A DNA stretch of 13,234 nucleotides, taken from contig DASVWH010000251.1 in the NCBI GenBank assembly GCA_036389715.1, forward strand, positions 1-13,234, read 5' to 3'. The translations under genes and the position numbers were made by a program. Each line of letters starts with the position of its first letter. The first letter of the stretch is position 1. This DNA comes from DASVWH01 sp036389715. GTDB lineage: Bacteria > Acidobacteriota > Blastocatellia > Pyrinomonadales > Pyrinomonadaceae. Below the pieces are notes generated by a model. That model ran no database searches. It was not told the origin of the DNA and saw nothing but the letters and a program-made list of their open reading frames with translations. Positions 7,272 through 13,234 of this stretch are shown here, piece after piece.

Positions 7272-7290
7272 AAACTGAAAACCGAAAACT
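7266..7290 (-). repeat. Right terminal repeat: inverted heptamers GAAAACT
   Basis: AACT is followed by GAAAACT (7270-7276), GAAAACC (7277-7283) and GAAAACT (7284-7290), the reverse complement of the left array with two mismatches over 25 bases. The first TGA formed by the repeat (7269-7271) is the stop codon of the four-helix-bundle gene. The repeat ends just before the boxB ribosome binding site. Confidence 0.85.
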
Positions 7291-7294
7291 ACCA

Positions 7295-7300
7295 AGAGGG
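7295..7300 (+). promoter_or_regulatory. Ribosome binding site of boxB
   Basis: AGAGGG lies four bases before the ATG at 7305 and immediately outside the right terminal repeat. The inserted unit therefore left boxB with its own translation signal. Confidence 0.55.
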
Positions 7301-7304
7301 CATC

Positions 7305-8711
7305 ATGGATTTGTACGAGCGGATTCCTAATAACGTTAATCTTTCGGACGATAAGCGGCTTCAGCGTGCGCTGGAGAAATGGCTGCCGAATTACCTGGAC
7401 TGGTGGCGCGAGATGGGGCCCGACGGCTTTCAGGAAAAAGAGGTCTACCTGCGCACGGCCATCAGCGTCGAGCCTGAAGGGTGGGCGCATTTCGATTATA
7501 TCAAGATGCCCGATTATCGCTGGGGCATCTTTCTCAAACCCGCCGAGCAGGACGCGAAGGTCGGCTTCGGCGACAACTACGGGATGCCCGCTTACCAGGA
7601 AGTGCCGGGCGAATTTCGCAACGCCCTGCGCCGCATCATCGTCACGCAGGGAGACACGGAGCCAGCATCCGTCGAGCAGCAGCGCGAGCTTGGCAAGACC
7701 TGCCCTTCGCTCTACGACCTGCGCAATCTCTTCCAGGTGAACGTCGAAGAGGGACGCCATCTCTGGGCGATGGTCTACCTGCTGCAACGCTACTTCGGGC
7801 GCGACGGGCGCGACGAAGCCGATGCGCTCCTTGAACGCCGCAGCGGTAACCCGGACAAGCCGCGCATCCTCGAAGCCTTTAACCAGCCGTGCGACGATTG
7901 GTTGAACTTCTTCTGCTTCACGATGTTCACGGACCGTGACGGCAAGTACCAGCTCGCGGCGCTGGCCGAGAGCGGCTTTGAGCCGCTGGCGCGTACCTGC
8001 CAGTTCATGCTCACCGAAGAGGCGCATCACCTCTTCGTCGGCGAGACGGGCGTGGGCCGCGTCGTCAAGCGCACGGCGCAGTTGATGAAGGAGAGCCAGG
8101 GCGGCGACGTGCGCGCGCAGGGCGGCATCCCGCTCGAAATCATTCAACGCTACATCAACTTCTGGTTCAGCTACTCGCTCGACCTCTTCGGCAGCGAGAT
8201 CAGCTCCAACTCGGCGGACTTCTTCGCCGCCGGACTCAAGGGGCGCTACCAGGAGCAGAAGAAGTACGAAGACCACATCGCGGCCAACGAGAATTTTACG
8301 CTGATGGTGGTCGAAGACGGACAGGTCGTGCCGCGCGAAGTGCCCTTGAGAAACGCGCTCAACGAAGTCCTGCGCGGCGAGTACGTCAGGGACTGCGAGC
8401 GCGCGCTGGCACGCTGGAACAGCTTCCTCGCCGCAGAGGGCGCGGACGCGCAGCTCTTCCTGCCAAGCACGCGCTTTCACCGCCACGTCGGAGAATTCGC
8501 CGGACACGCCTTCGACATTTACGGAAATCTGATCTCACGCGAAGAGTTCGCGGCGCAAAAGGATGAATGGCTGCCGACGATGCAGGACCGCCAATACGTG
8601 CAGAGCCTGATGCAGCCCGTGACGGAGCCGGGCAAGATCGCCAACTGGATTGCGCCGCCCGCCGCCGGAATCAAAGGCAAGCCGTTCGAGTTTGAATACG
8701 TGCGCCTGTGA
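7305..8711 (+). CDS. boxB: BoxB, benzoyl-CoA 2,3-epoxidase oxygenase component
   Basis: The 468-residue protein is the diiron oxygenase of the box pathway. With electrons from NADPH through the reductase BoxA, it adds one oxygen of O2 to benzoyl-CoA to give 2,3-epoxybenzoyl-CoA, the substrate of BoxC. Candidate diiron ligands are all present: E119 (GDTEPAS), E149 and H152 (NVEEGRHLW), D210 (FTDRDG), E239 and H242 (LTEEAHHLF). As I recall, this matches, with an offset of one, the ligand set of the structurally studied BoxB. The N-terminus MDLYERIPNNVNLSDDKRLQ and the C-terminal FEFEYVRL are also typical. The length is normal. It reads in the same direction as boxC, separated only by the four-helix-bundle unit. 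A long hairpin lies 20 bases past the stop. boxA is not in the window and must lie elsewhere or be replaced. Confidence 0.95.
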   Translation: MDLYERIPNNVNLSDDKRLQRALEKWLPNYLDWWREMGPDGFQEKEVYLRTAISVEPEGWAHFDYIKMPDYRWGIFLKPAEQDAKVGFGDNYGMPAYQEVPGEFRNALRRIIVTQGDTEPASVEQQRELGKTCPSLYDLRNLFQVNVEEGRHLWAMVYLLQRYFGRDGRDEADALLERRSGNPDKPRILEAFNQPCDDWLNFFCFTMFTDRDGKYQLAALAESGFEPLARTCQFMLTEEAHHLFVGETGVGRVVKRTAQLMKESQGGDVRAQGGIPLEIIQRYINFWFSYSLDLFGSEISSNSADFFAAGLKGRYQEQKKYEDHIAANENFTLMVVEDGQVVPREVPLRNALNEVLRGEYVRDCERALARWNSFLAAEGADAQLFLPSTRFHRHVGEFAGHAFDIYGNLISREEFAAQKDEWLPTMQDRQYVQSLMQPVTEPGKIANWIAPPAAGIKGKPFEFEYVRL

Positions 8712-8730
8712 AGCAGGAGACGATAAAGAC

Positions 8731-8807
8731 CTGAAGGCCGGAAGCATCAGAGTGTGACTATTCAACCTGCGTAAGCACGCTCTCATGCTTCATCGCCCGG
8801 CCTTCGG
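8731..8807. terminator. Long three-part hairpin downstream of boxB (terminator or mRNA-stabilising structure)
   Basis: Three nested stems stack in one arm. The outer stem pairs 8731-8741 with 8797-8807 (11 bp, one G·U). The middle pairs AAGCAT (8742-8747) with ATGCTT (8785-8790), leaving a six-base bulge at 8791-8796. The inner pairs AGAGTGTG (8749-8756) with CACGCTCT (8776-8783), with one G·U and a C/C mismatch below it. The loop is 19 bases. This gives 25 base pairs in 77 bases. There is no T-run after the outer stem, so a classic intrinsic terminator is uncertain; 3'-end protection or a palindromic repeat element are alternatives. Confidence 0.55.
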
Positions 8808-8990
8808 TCCTGACGCTGCTCGCGGCCTCGGGCGTTTCAAGACCAACTTTCTCAAGCACCGGGCGGGATTCCGCGAGCGCCGGAAGCGCGTGCGCTTGCG
8901 CCCTGAGCGGGCCGCCTCGATACCTCGCAGGCCCGGGGCACACGCGGAACTTTCAGCCGCTCATCTTCGTAAAAATTGACTCCAAATATG

Positions 8991-9031
8991 ACGCCCGGCA
9001 TCGGGGCCATGCGCGTCGGCAGGCCGGGCGT
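8991..9031. repeat. Nine-bp perfect inverted repeat in the boxB-kinase gap
   Basis: ACGCCCGGC (8991-8999) and GCCGGGCGT (9023-9031) are exact reverse complements around a 23-base GC-rich centre. No T-run follows on either strand. It could be a hairpin, an operator-like site far upstream of the kinase, or chance in GC-rich DNA. Confidence 0.4.
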
Positions 9032-9159
9032 AATCTTTGCCACAAAAGAGCGTTAAGTGGTGTTCTACAATTGAACTGCTTGACGCGATATTCGACGAAC
9101 GGGCACTCGGCTTGTGAGCCTCCGAGCTTCGTGCCGGAGCCGCTCGGAAATAGCTGCTT

Positions 9160-12000
9160 ATGGCAATTGAAGCGGGCACACGCTTCGGACGTTACGAGAT
9201 TCAGTCGCTGCTCGGCGCGGGCGGGATGGGCGAGGTCTATCGCGCGCTCGACACGGAGCTGAACCGGCCCGTCGCGCTCAAGTTTCTGCCCGCCGAATTC
9301 GCGCTGCACCAGAGCCGCATGAAGCGCTTCATCCAGGAAGCGCGCGCCGCCTCCGCCTTGAATCATCCGAACATCATCACGGTCTACGAGATCGGGCGCA
9401 TCGGCGAAGAGGAGAATTCAGCGCCCTTCTTCGCCACCGAGTTCATTGACGGCGTGACGCTCCGGCAATACGTGTCGAGCAGAAGGATGAAGCTCGGCGA
9501 AGTGCTCGACATCGCCACCCAGATCGCCTCGGCCCTGGTCGCGGCGCACGCTGCGGGCATCGTGCATCGCGACATCAAGCCGGAGAACGTGATGGTCCGA
9601 ACCGACGGCTACGTCAAAGTGCTGGACTTCGGCCTCGCCAAGCCGACCGAGCGCCAGTCCTCTTCCGTTGATTCCGAAGCCGAGACGCGCGCGCTCGTCA
9701 ATACGGACCCCGGCTCCGTGATGGGCACTGTCAGTTACATGTCGCCGGAGCAGGCGCGCGGGCTTCAGGTGGACGCGCGGACGGACATCTGGAGCCTGGG
9801 GTGCGTGCTCTACGAGATGATTGCGGGACATCTGCCGTTCACGGGGGCGACGCCGAGCCACGTCATCGTCTCGCTGCTCGAAGACGAGCCGCCGCCGCTG
9901 GCCAATTACGTGCAGGGCGTGCCGGAAGCCGTCGAGTGGATCGTGGCCGAGGCGCTGACCAAGGACCGCGAGGAGCGGACGCAAACGGCCAAAGAGATAC
10001 TCGGGAAACTGCGCCGCCTCAAGCAGCGCATTGACGCCGGGACCGAGTTGGAGCGTTCGGTCGCGCCGCATCTCCCGAGCGGCTCGACGGCCGCCGCGCA
10101 GGGCTTTCGCAGCCAGGGCACGCAATCAACCGCCGAGAGACAGGGCCGCACGACCGTGCGCTTCGGAGAGGTCGGCGCGGGCGACGTGGGCGCTGCCGCC
10201 ACGGCTTCGAGCGCCCAGTACCTGGCCAGCCGGATTAAGCGGCACAGGACGGGCGCGCTGCTCGCGCTGGTCTTCGGATTGATAGCCGCCGCCGGGCTCG
10301 CCTTCGGCATCTACAAGTGGACGGCGCGCAGCAAACCGCTCGCGCTCGCGCCGCCGATGAAGGTCACACGGCTGACCAGCACGGGCAAGGCGTTCGGACC
10401 CGCCATCTCGCCCGACGGCAAATACATCGCACATATTGTTAAAGAGGGGAACAGGCAGAGCCTCCTGCTGCGGCAGACGGCGACGACTTCGAGCAGGGAG
10501 ATCGTCGCGCCGACCGACGGATACTTTCTCGAAACCGCCTTCGCGCCCGACGGCAACTATCTCTATTACGTGCTCGGCGAGAAGGGCAAGGGCGTGCGCG
10601 CGCTCTACCAGGTCTCGGTTCTGGGCGGCGCTGCGCGGCAGTTGATTTACGACATAGACAGCCGCATCACGTTCTCGCCCGACGCGAAGAAAATAGCTTT
10701 CCTGCGCGGCTATCTCAAGGAGCGCGAGAAGGCTCTCTTCATCGCCAACGCGGACGGGACGGGAGAAGAGCGCGTCATCTCGGTCAAGTTTCCACAGGAC
10801 CTGATTGACCCGGCCTGGTCGCCCGACGGCAAAGTGATCGCCTTCGCCCGCTACGGCACGGACCAGGAAGGCTATTTCGTCAACGTCGAGGAGGTCCGCT
10901 TAGCAGACAAGGCCCAGAGAAAAATCTCCGCCGAGAGATGGCGGTCGCTGAGTTCGATTTCGTGGCTGCCGGACGGCAGCGGGATGGTCGCCGTCGCCAG
11001 AGACCGTGCTTCCATCGCGGGCAGCCCCATGCAAATCTGGCAGCTCTCTTACCCGAACGGCGAGGCGCGCAGGATCACCAACGACTGGAACTATTACACG
11101 GGCGTCAGTCTCTCGGCCGATTCACGCACGCTGGTCGCAGGCATGGAAACCCACACCTCGAATATCTGGGTTGCGCCCGGCGCAGAGACCAAGGGCGCGC
11201 GGCCCGTCACGTCCAACAGTTTCGCAGGGCTCGAAGGACTGGCCTGGACGCCCGACGGGAGAATCGTCTACACCTCGATGGAGCGCGATAACCGCGACCT
11301 CTGGATGATGAATGCGGACGGGAGCGGCCAGAAGCAGCTCAGCTTTGAGACTTCCGCAGATTTGAGCCCGTGCGTTTCGCCCGACGGCCGCTACATCATT
11401 TTCCAGTCCAACAGGGGCGTCGGCTGGGGCATCTGGCGCGTCAACGCGGACGGCGGCAGTCCGGTCGAGCTGGTCAAGAACATCGGCGAGAGCGCCTGGC
11501 CGCAGTGTTCGCCCGATTCGCGCTCGGTGGTCTACGCGGCCAACGCGGACGGGAAAGAGTCTCTCTGGAGAGTCCCGATTGAGGGCGGCGCTCCCGTGCA
11601 GGTGCAGGAGCGACAGACGTTCGGGCACGCCCTCTCGCCCGACGGAAAGTTTATCGCCTACTATCACCGCGAGCCGGAAGTGGCCGCGCGCCTGCAAATA
11701 GAGGTCATCCCGGCCGAAGGCGGCGCGCCCGTCAAGACGCTGGACGCGCCGACCGACGGGGGTCTCCTGCGCTGGTCTCCAGATAGCCGGGCGCTCAATT
11801 ACATAGACACGCGCGACGGCGTCTCGAACCTCTGGAGCCTGCCGCTCGAAACCGGCCAGCCGAAGCAGTTGACGGACTGGAAGTCGGACTTCATCTTCCG
11901 GTTTGCGTGGTCCTCCGACGGCAAACAGCTGGCCTTCGCGCGCGGGGTCTCAATGACCGACCTGGTCCTGATGGAAGGGCTCGACCTGCTCGCGCAATAA
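9160..12000 (+). CDS. Transmembrane Ser/Thr protein kinase with twelve PD40 beta-propeller motifs
   Basis: The 946-residue protein has a cytoplasmic Hanks-type kinase at the N-terminus. Seen are the Gly loop LGAGGMGEVY (18-27), VALK with K41, E60 in the C-helix, HRDIKPEN (136-143, D138 catalytic), DFG (156-158), the SPE motif (195-197) and DIWSLGCVLYEM (209-220). All catalytic residues are present, so it should be active. A polar Gly/Ala/Ser/Thr-rich linker (about 295-360) leads to a single membrane helix (about 364-384). The C-terminal 550 residues carry twelve PD40 motifs of the S-P-D-G-K type near residues 416, 462, 506, 553, 602, 651, 697, 740, 784, 826, 873 and 919, spaced 42-49 residues. 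That fits two six-bladed TolB-like propellers outside the membrane, presumably a ligand-sensing part. No strong Shine-Dalgarno precedes the ATG. The substrate is unknown, and no two-gene operon is evident. Confidence 0.94.
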   Translation: MAIEAGTRFGRYEIQSLLGAGGMGEVYRALDTELNRPVALKFLPAEFALHQSRMKRFIQEARAASALNHPNIITVYEIGRIGEEENSAPFFATEFIDGVTLRQYVSSRRMKLGEVLDIATQIASALVAAHAAGIVHRDIKPENVMVRTDGYVKVLDFGLAKPTERQSSSVDSEAETRALVNTDPGSVMGTVSYMSPEQARGLQVDARTDIWSLGCVLYEMIAGHLPFTGATPSHVIVSLLEDEPPPLANYVQGVPEAVEWIVAEALTKDREERTQTAKEILGKLRRLKQRIDAGTELERSVAPHLPSGSTAAAQGFRSQGTQSTAERQGRTTVRFGEVGAGDVGAAATASSAQYLASRIKRHRTGALLALVFGLIAAAGLAFGIYKWTARSKPLALAPPMKVTRLTSTGKAFGPAISPDGKYIAHIVKEGNRQSLLLRQTATTSSREIVAPTDGYFLETAFAPDGNYLYYVLGEKGKGVRALYQVSVLGGAARQLIYDIDSRITFSPDAKKIAFLRGYLKEREKALFIANADGTGEERVISVKFPQDLIDPAWSPDGKVIAFARYGTDQEGYFVNVEEVRLADKAQRKISAERWRSLSSISWLPDGSGMVAVARDRASIAGSPMQIWQLSYPNGEARRITNDWNYYTGVSLSADSRTLVAGMETHTSNIWVAPGAETKGARPVTSNSFAGLEGLAWTPDGRIVYTSMERDNRDLWMMNADGSGQKQLSFETSADLSPCVSPDGRYIIFQSNRGVGWGIWRVNADGGSPVELVKNIGESAWPQCSPDSRSVVYAANADGKESLWRVPIEGGAPVQVQERQTFGHALSPDGKFIAYYHREPEVAARLQIEVIPAEGGAPVKTLDAPTDGGLLRWSPDSRALNYIDTRDGVSNLWSLPLETGQPKQLTDWKSDFIFRFAWSSDGKQLAFARGVSMTDLVLMEGLDLLAQ

Positions 12001-12001
12001 C

Positions 12002-12022
12002 CGGCGCACCCCCGCAGCGCCG
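12002..12022 (+). terminator. Possible terminator after the kinase gene
   Basis: CGGCGC (12002-12007) and GCGCCG (12017-12022) form a six-bp stem with a nine-base loop, two bases past the kinase stop. A pyrimidine-rich CCGTCTTCTTC follows rather than a pure T-run. It is a reasonable but weak candidate, placed where a terminator for the kinase is expected before the convergent gene. Confidence 0.3.
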
Positions 12023-12030
12023 CCGTCTTC

Positions 12031-12061
12031 TTCAGTCTATCCAGGCAATTTCAGTCTATCC
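12031..12061. repeat. Twelve-bp direct repeat at the 3' end of the GNAT gene
   Basis: TTCAGTCTATCC occurs at 12031-12042 and again at 12050-12061, 19 bases apart start to start. The right copy covers the GNAT stop codon and its last two codons; the left copy lies just beyond the stop. This looks like a small local duplication. Confidence 0.7.
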
Positions 12062-12551
12062 CGACAACCTGGCTGCGTCGTTCGAGCAAGACTACGTCGC
12101 GCCAGACGCCGTGCATCCGTGCTATCCGCTCGCGCCTGCCGACCAGGCGAAAACCGCACTTGAGATGCAGGTTAATGCTCGCAATGTTTTCAGGGAAGAT
12201 GCCCGCCTGGAGCATCCAGAGGCCGCTTTGCTCCGAGCCTTCGACCAGCGCGGAAAGCAGCGCGCGGCCCACTCCGCATCCCCTGCTCTGCTCTTTGACG
12301 TAGATGCTCACTTCGGCGACACCGGCGTAAACACTGCGCCTGGACACGGGGCCGAGCGCGGCCCACCCGAGCACTCCGCTCTCGCTGCGCGCGATGAGAC
12401 GGTTCTGGCGCAGATGCGCCGCGTCCCAGTCTTCCCATCGCGGCGCACTCGTCTCGAAGGTGGCATTGCCCGTCCTGATGCCGTCCAGATAAACAGAGAG
12501 CACCTCTTCCCAATCCGCTTCCGACATCTCTTTGACGGTGTAATCGGCCAT
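12051..12551 (-). CDS. GNAT-family N-acetyltransferase, phosphinothricin/methionine-sulfoximine acetyltransferase-like
   Basis: This 166-residue GNAT enzyme transfers acetyl from acetyl-CoA to an amine. The N-terminal segment, with VYLDGIRTGNATFET (20-34), is characteristic of the Pat/bar-like branch that includes phosphinothricin and methionine sulfoximine acetyltransferases. The acetyl-CoA-binding motif is QSRGCGVGRALL (88-99), after the strand AEVSIYVKE (79-87). The C-terminal INLHLKCGFRLVG (126-138) is the expected motif-B region. The length is usual for a single GNAT domain. The natural substrate is unknown; resistance to a glutamine-synthetase inhibitor is a family precedent, not a proof. 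The ATG at 12551 lies 28 bases after the NUDIX stop on the same strand, so the two are probably co-transcribed. It converges with the kinase gene (50-bp gap). Confidence 0.9.
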   Translation of the reverse strand: MADYTVKEMSEADWEEVLSVYLDGIRTGNATFETSAPRWEDWDAAHLRQNRLIARSESGVLGWAALGPVSRRSVYAGVAEVSIYVKEQSRGCGVGRALLSALVEGSEQSGLWMLQAGIFPENIASINLHLKCGFRLVGRRERIARMHGVWRDVVLLERRSQVVGID

Positions 12552-12579
12552 CTCAAAACCCGCCCTTGCCTCTTTCAGG

Positions 12580-13200
12580 TCAGGCGCTCTTAATCAACTC
12601 TAAAAAGCCTGTCAGGATTCTCTCCGTCAGCCCCCAGATGAGCCCCTGCTCGCTCGGGTAAGCGGGCCATTCGCGCTGCCTGCCCGCAATCACCAGCCGG
12701 AAGACTTCGGAGCGGCCGCTGCGGTTCAGGAAGGCCGTGGGAATCCAGAAGGCGCTGGCCACTTCGTGATTGAGCACGGGCGAGCGCGGCTCTCTGCCCG
12801 CGGCCCGGAGGTGATATTCGGGCGGGGCGACGGCGACGAACGGAGTGACTGTAACCTGTGGCGCTAATGAGCTTTGCGGCGTGACGGTCTCAAGACGGCC
12901 GAGGACTTCCCCGCCGCCGGAGAGGTCTATGCCGACCTCCTCGCGCGTTTCACGCAGCGCCGTAAAGCAGAGATTCGGGTCTTCAGCCTGCCGCCGCCCG
13001 CCCGGCAGCGCCAGGTGGCCCGACCAGTGATCGCGCTCCGATTCCGCACGCTTGATGACCAGCAGTTGAGGCTCGTCCAGGTGCTGCCGGAGGATGAGCG
13101 CGACCGCAGCCTGGCGGATTCCAGTCGCGACGCTGACGGGCTCGTCGGCGGGTCGCAGTCCGAACTTGAGATGCTTGAGCAGGCTCGCGAATTCACTCAT
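12580..13200 (-). CDS. NUDIX hydrolase, probable CoA pyrophosphatase (NudL-like)
   Basis: This 206-residue NUDIX protein starts at the ATG at 13200; numbering here is from that Met. The NUDIX box has the CoA-pyrophosphatase form, in which Asp replaces the first Glu: GG (67-68), D74, then TALRETREEVGI (80-91), preceded by LLVIKRAESERDHWSGHLALP (46-66 region). The G-x5-D-x8-RE spacing matches E. coli NudL as I recall it. Members cleave CoA or oxidised CoA to 3',5'-ADP and phosphopantetheine, using Mg2+ or Mn2+. The substrate call rests on motif similarity; other NUDIX substrates remain possible. A GGAG five bases before the ATG supports this start over an in-frame GTG two codons upstream. It is probably first in a two-gene unit with the GNAT gene. 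Confidence 0.88.
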   Translation of the reverse strand: MSEFASLLKHLKFGLRPADEPVSVATGIRQAAVALILRQHLDEPQLLVIKRAESERDHWSGHLALPGGRRQAEDPNLCFTALRETREEVGIDLSGGGEVLGRLETVTPQSSLAPQVTVTPFVAVAPPEYHLRAAGREPRSPVLNHEVASAFWIPTAFLNRSGRSEVFRLVIAGRQREWPAYPSEQGLIWGLTERILTGFLELIKSA

Positions 13201-13205
13201 ACGCA

Positions 13206-13209
13206 CTCC
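13206..13209 (-). promoter_or_regulatory. Ribosome binding site that sets the NUDIX start
   Basis: On the minus strand GGAG occupies 13209-13206, five bases before the ATG at 13200. The alternative GTG start (13206-13204) would overlap this site and has no Shine-Dalgarno of its own, so the ATG is preferred. Confidence 0.65.
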
Positions 13210-13234
13210 GCACGACGCCGGGCACGCTCGCTTT

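Larger units (their letters stand above)
6853..7290 (+). mobile_element. Putative 438-bp unit: four-helix-bundle gene bounded by heptamer-built inverted repeats
   Basis: The unit starts two bases after the boxC stop and ends fourteen bases before the boxB ATG. Its ends are 25-bp inverted repeats: left 6853-6877, right 7266-7290, with 23 of 25 positions matching (mismatches at positions 8 and 21). Both are built from tandem AGTTTTC heptamers. The interior is clearly AT-richer than the neighbours (6961-7020 is 28/60 G+C; 5341-5400 in boxC is 37/60). It contains only the S23-like gene and no transposase, and no target-site duplication is evident. That it is or was mobile is inference, from the terminal repeats, the composition and its position inside an operon. 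Confidence 0.55.
8712..9159. other. 448-bp intergenic region with structured DNA, no convincing gene
   Basis: Between boxB and the kinase I see no gene I can support. The left end holds the long hairpin at 8731-8807 and the middle a nine-bp perfect inverted repeat (8991-8999 with 9023-9031). Two overlapping minus-strand open frames (9043-8852, GTG start; 8943-8758) have protein-like composition but no recognised motif. They could be remnants of one gene split by a frameshift near 8940, or chance frames in GC-rich DNA. The right end (about 9040-9159) is AT-richer and should hold the kinase promoter; TACAAT at 9066-9071 is a possible -10 box without a clear -35. Confidence 0.5.

Noticed and set aside
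6853..7290. Diversity-generating retroelement (Avd-like gene)
   Set aside because: The protein family overlaps with Avd, but there is no reverse transcriptase, template repeat or variable repeat in the window.
6853..7290. 23S rRNA intervening sequence
   Set aside because: The encoded protein resembles S23, but the flanks are protein-coding boxC and boxB, not rRNA.
6838..7299. CAAGAG on both sides of the four-helix-bundle unit as a target-site duplication
   Set aside because: On the left it lies several bases from the repeat inside the boxC end, on the right two bases from the repeat; the distances differ, so it is not a proper duplication.
7260..8507. 415-codon open frame on the minus strand opposite boxB
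   Set aside because: It is a shadow frame of a GC-rich gene: BoxB on the plus strand has complete family motifs and a ribosome site, while the minus-strand product has no recognisable motif.
9418..10125. 235-codon minus-strand frame opposite the kinase domain
   Set aside because: It lies opposite an intact Hanks kinase domain and has no supported start or motif.
10400..11960. Tandem DNA repeats in the kinase C-terminus
   Set aside because: The periodicity is at protein level (PD40 motifs of propeller blades); the underlying DNA has diverged and is not a nucleotide repeat array.

Overview
The window is a GC-rich bacterial chromosome segment with nine recognisable protein-coding genes and no tRNA, rRNA or CRISPR array that I can see. 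The best guess for the host is Acidobacteriota, probably a Blastocatellia-like lineage. This rests on the long Ser/Thr kinase with a C-terminal PD40 beta-propeller, a caspase-family protein, the high G+C and the codon style. It is inference from architecture; no phylogenetic marker gene is present.

Layout: (1) 3-902 (+), the C-terminal part of a caspase-family protein with an EF-hand-like loop and a C-terminal Tudor-knot/chromo-barrel-like domain. (2) 952-2238 (-), an MFS transporter. (3) 2292-3416 (+), a PLP enzyme of the D-threonine aldolase/D-serine dehydratase family, divergent from the transporter across a 53-bp gap. (4) 3497-5089 (+), a secreted M28 metallopeptidase with a PA-type insert, possibly leaderless. 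(5) 5219-8711 (+), boxC and boxB of the aerobic epoxybenzoyl-CoA pathway. A small AT-richer gene for a four-helix-bundle (S23/IVP-like) protein sits between them, bounded by 25-bp inverted repeats made of AGTTTTC heptamers. (6) 8712-9159, a 448-bp gap with a strong three-part RNA hairpin. (7) 9160-12000 (+), a membrane Ser/Thr kinase with twelve PD40 motifs. (8) 13200-12051 (-), a NUDIX hydrolase of the CoA-pyrophosphatase type followed by a GNAT acetyltransferase, convergent with the kinase.

How genes work together: BoxB (with the reductase BoxA, not in the window) epoxidises benzoyl-CoA, and BoxC opens the ring by hydrolysis, releasing formate. The two genes look like one operon into which the four-helix-bundle unit was inserted without damaging the boxC stop or the boxB ribosome site. 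The PLP enzyme and the MFS exporter may form a divergent D-amino-acid-related pair, but the substrate is not deducible.

The two signals most worth a second look are the putative 438-bp inverted-repeat-bounded four-helix-bundle element and the caspase/EF-hand/Tudor-knot fusion, whose predicted aromatic cage is retained.
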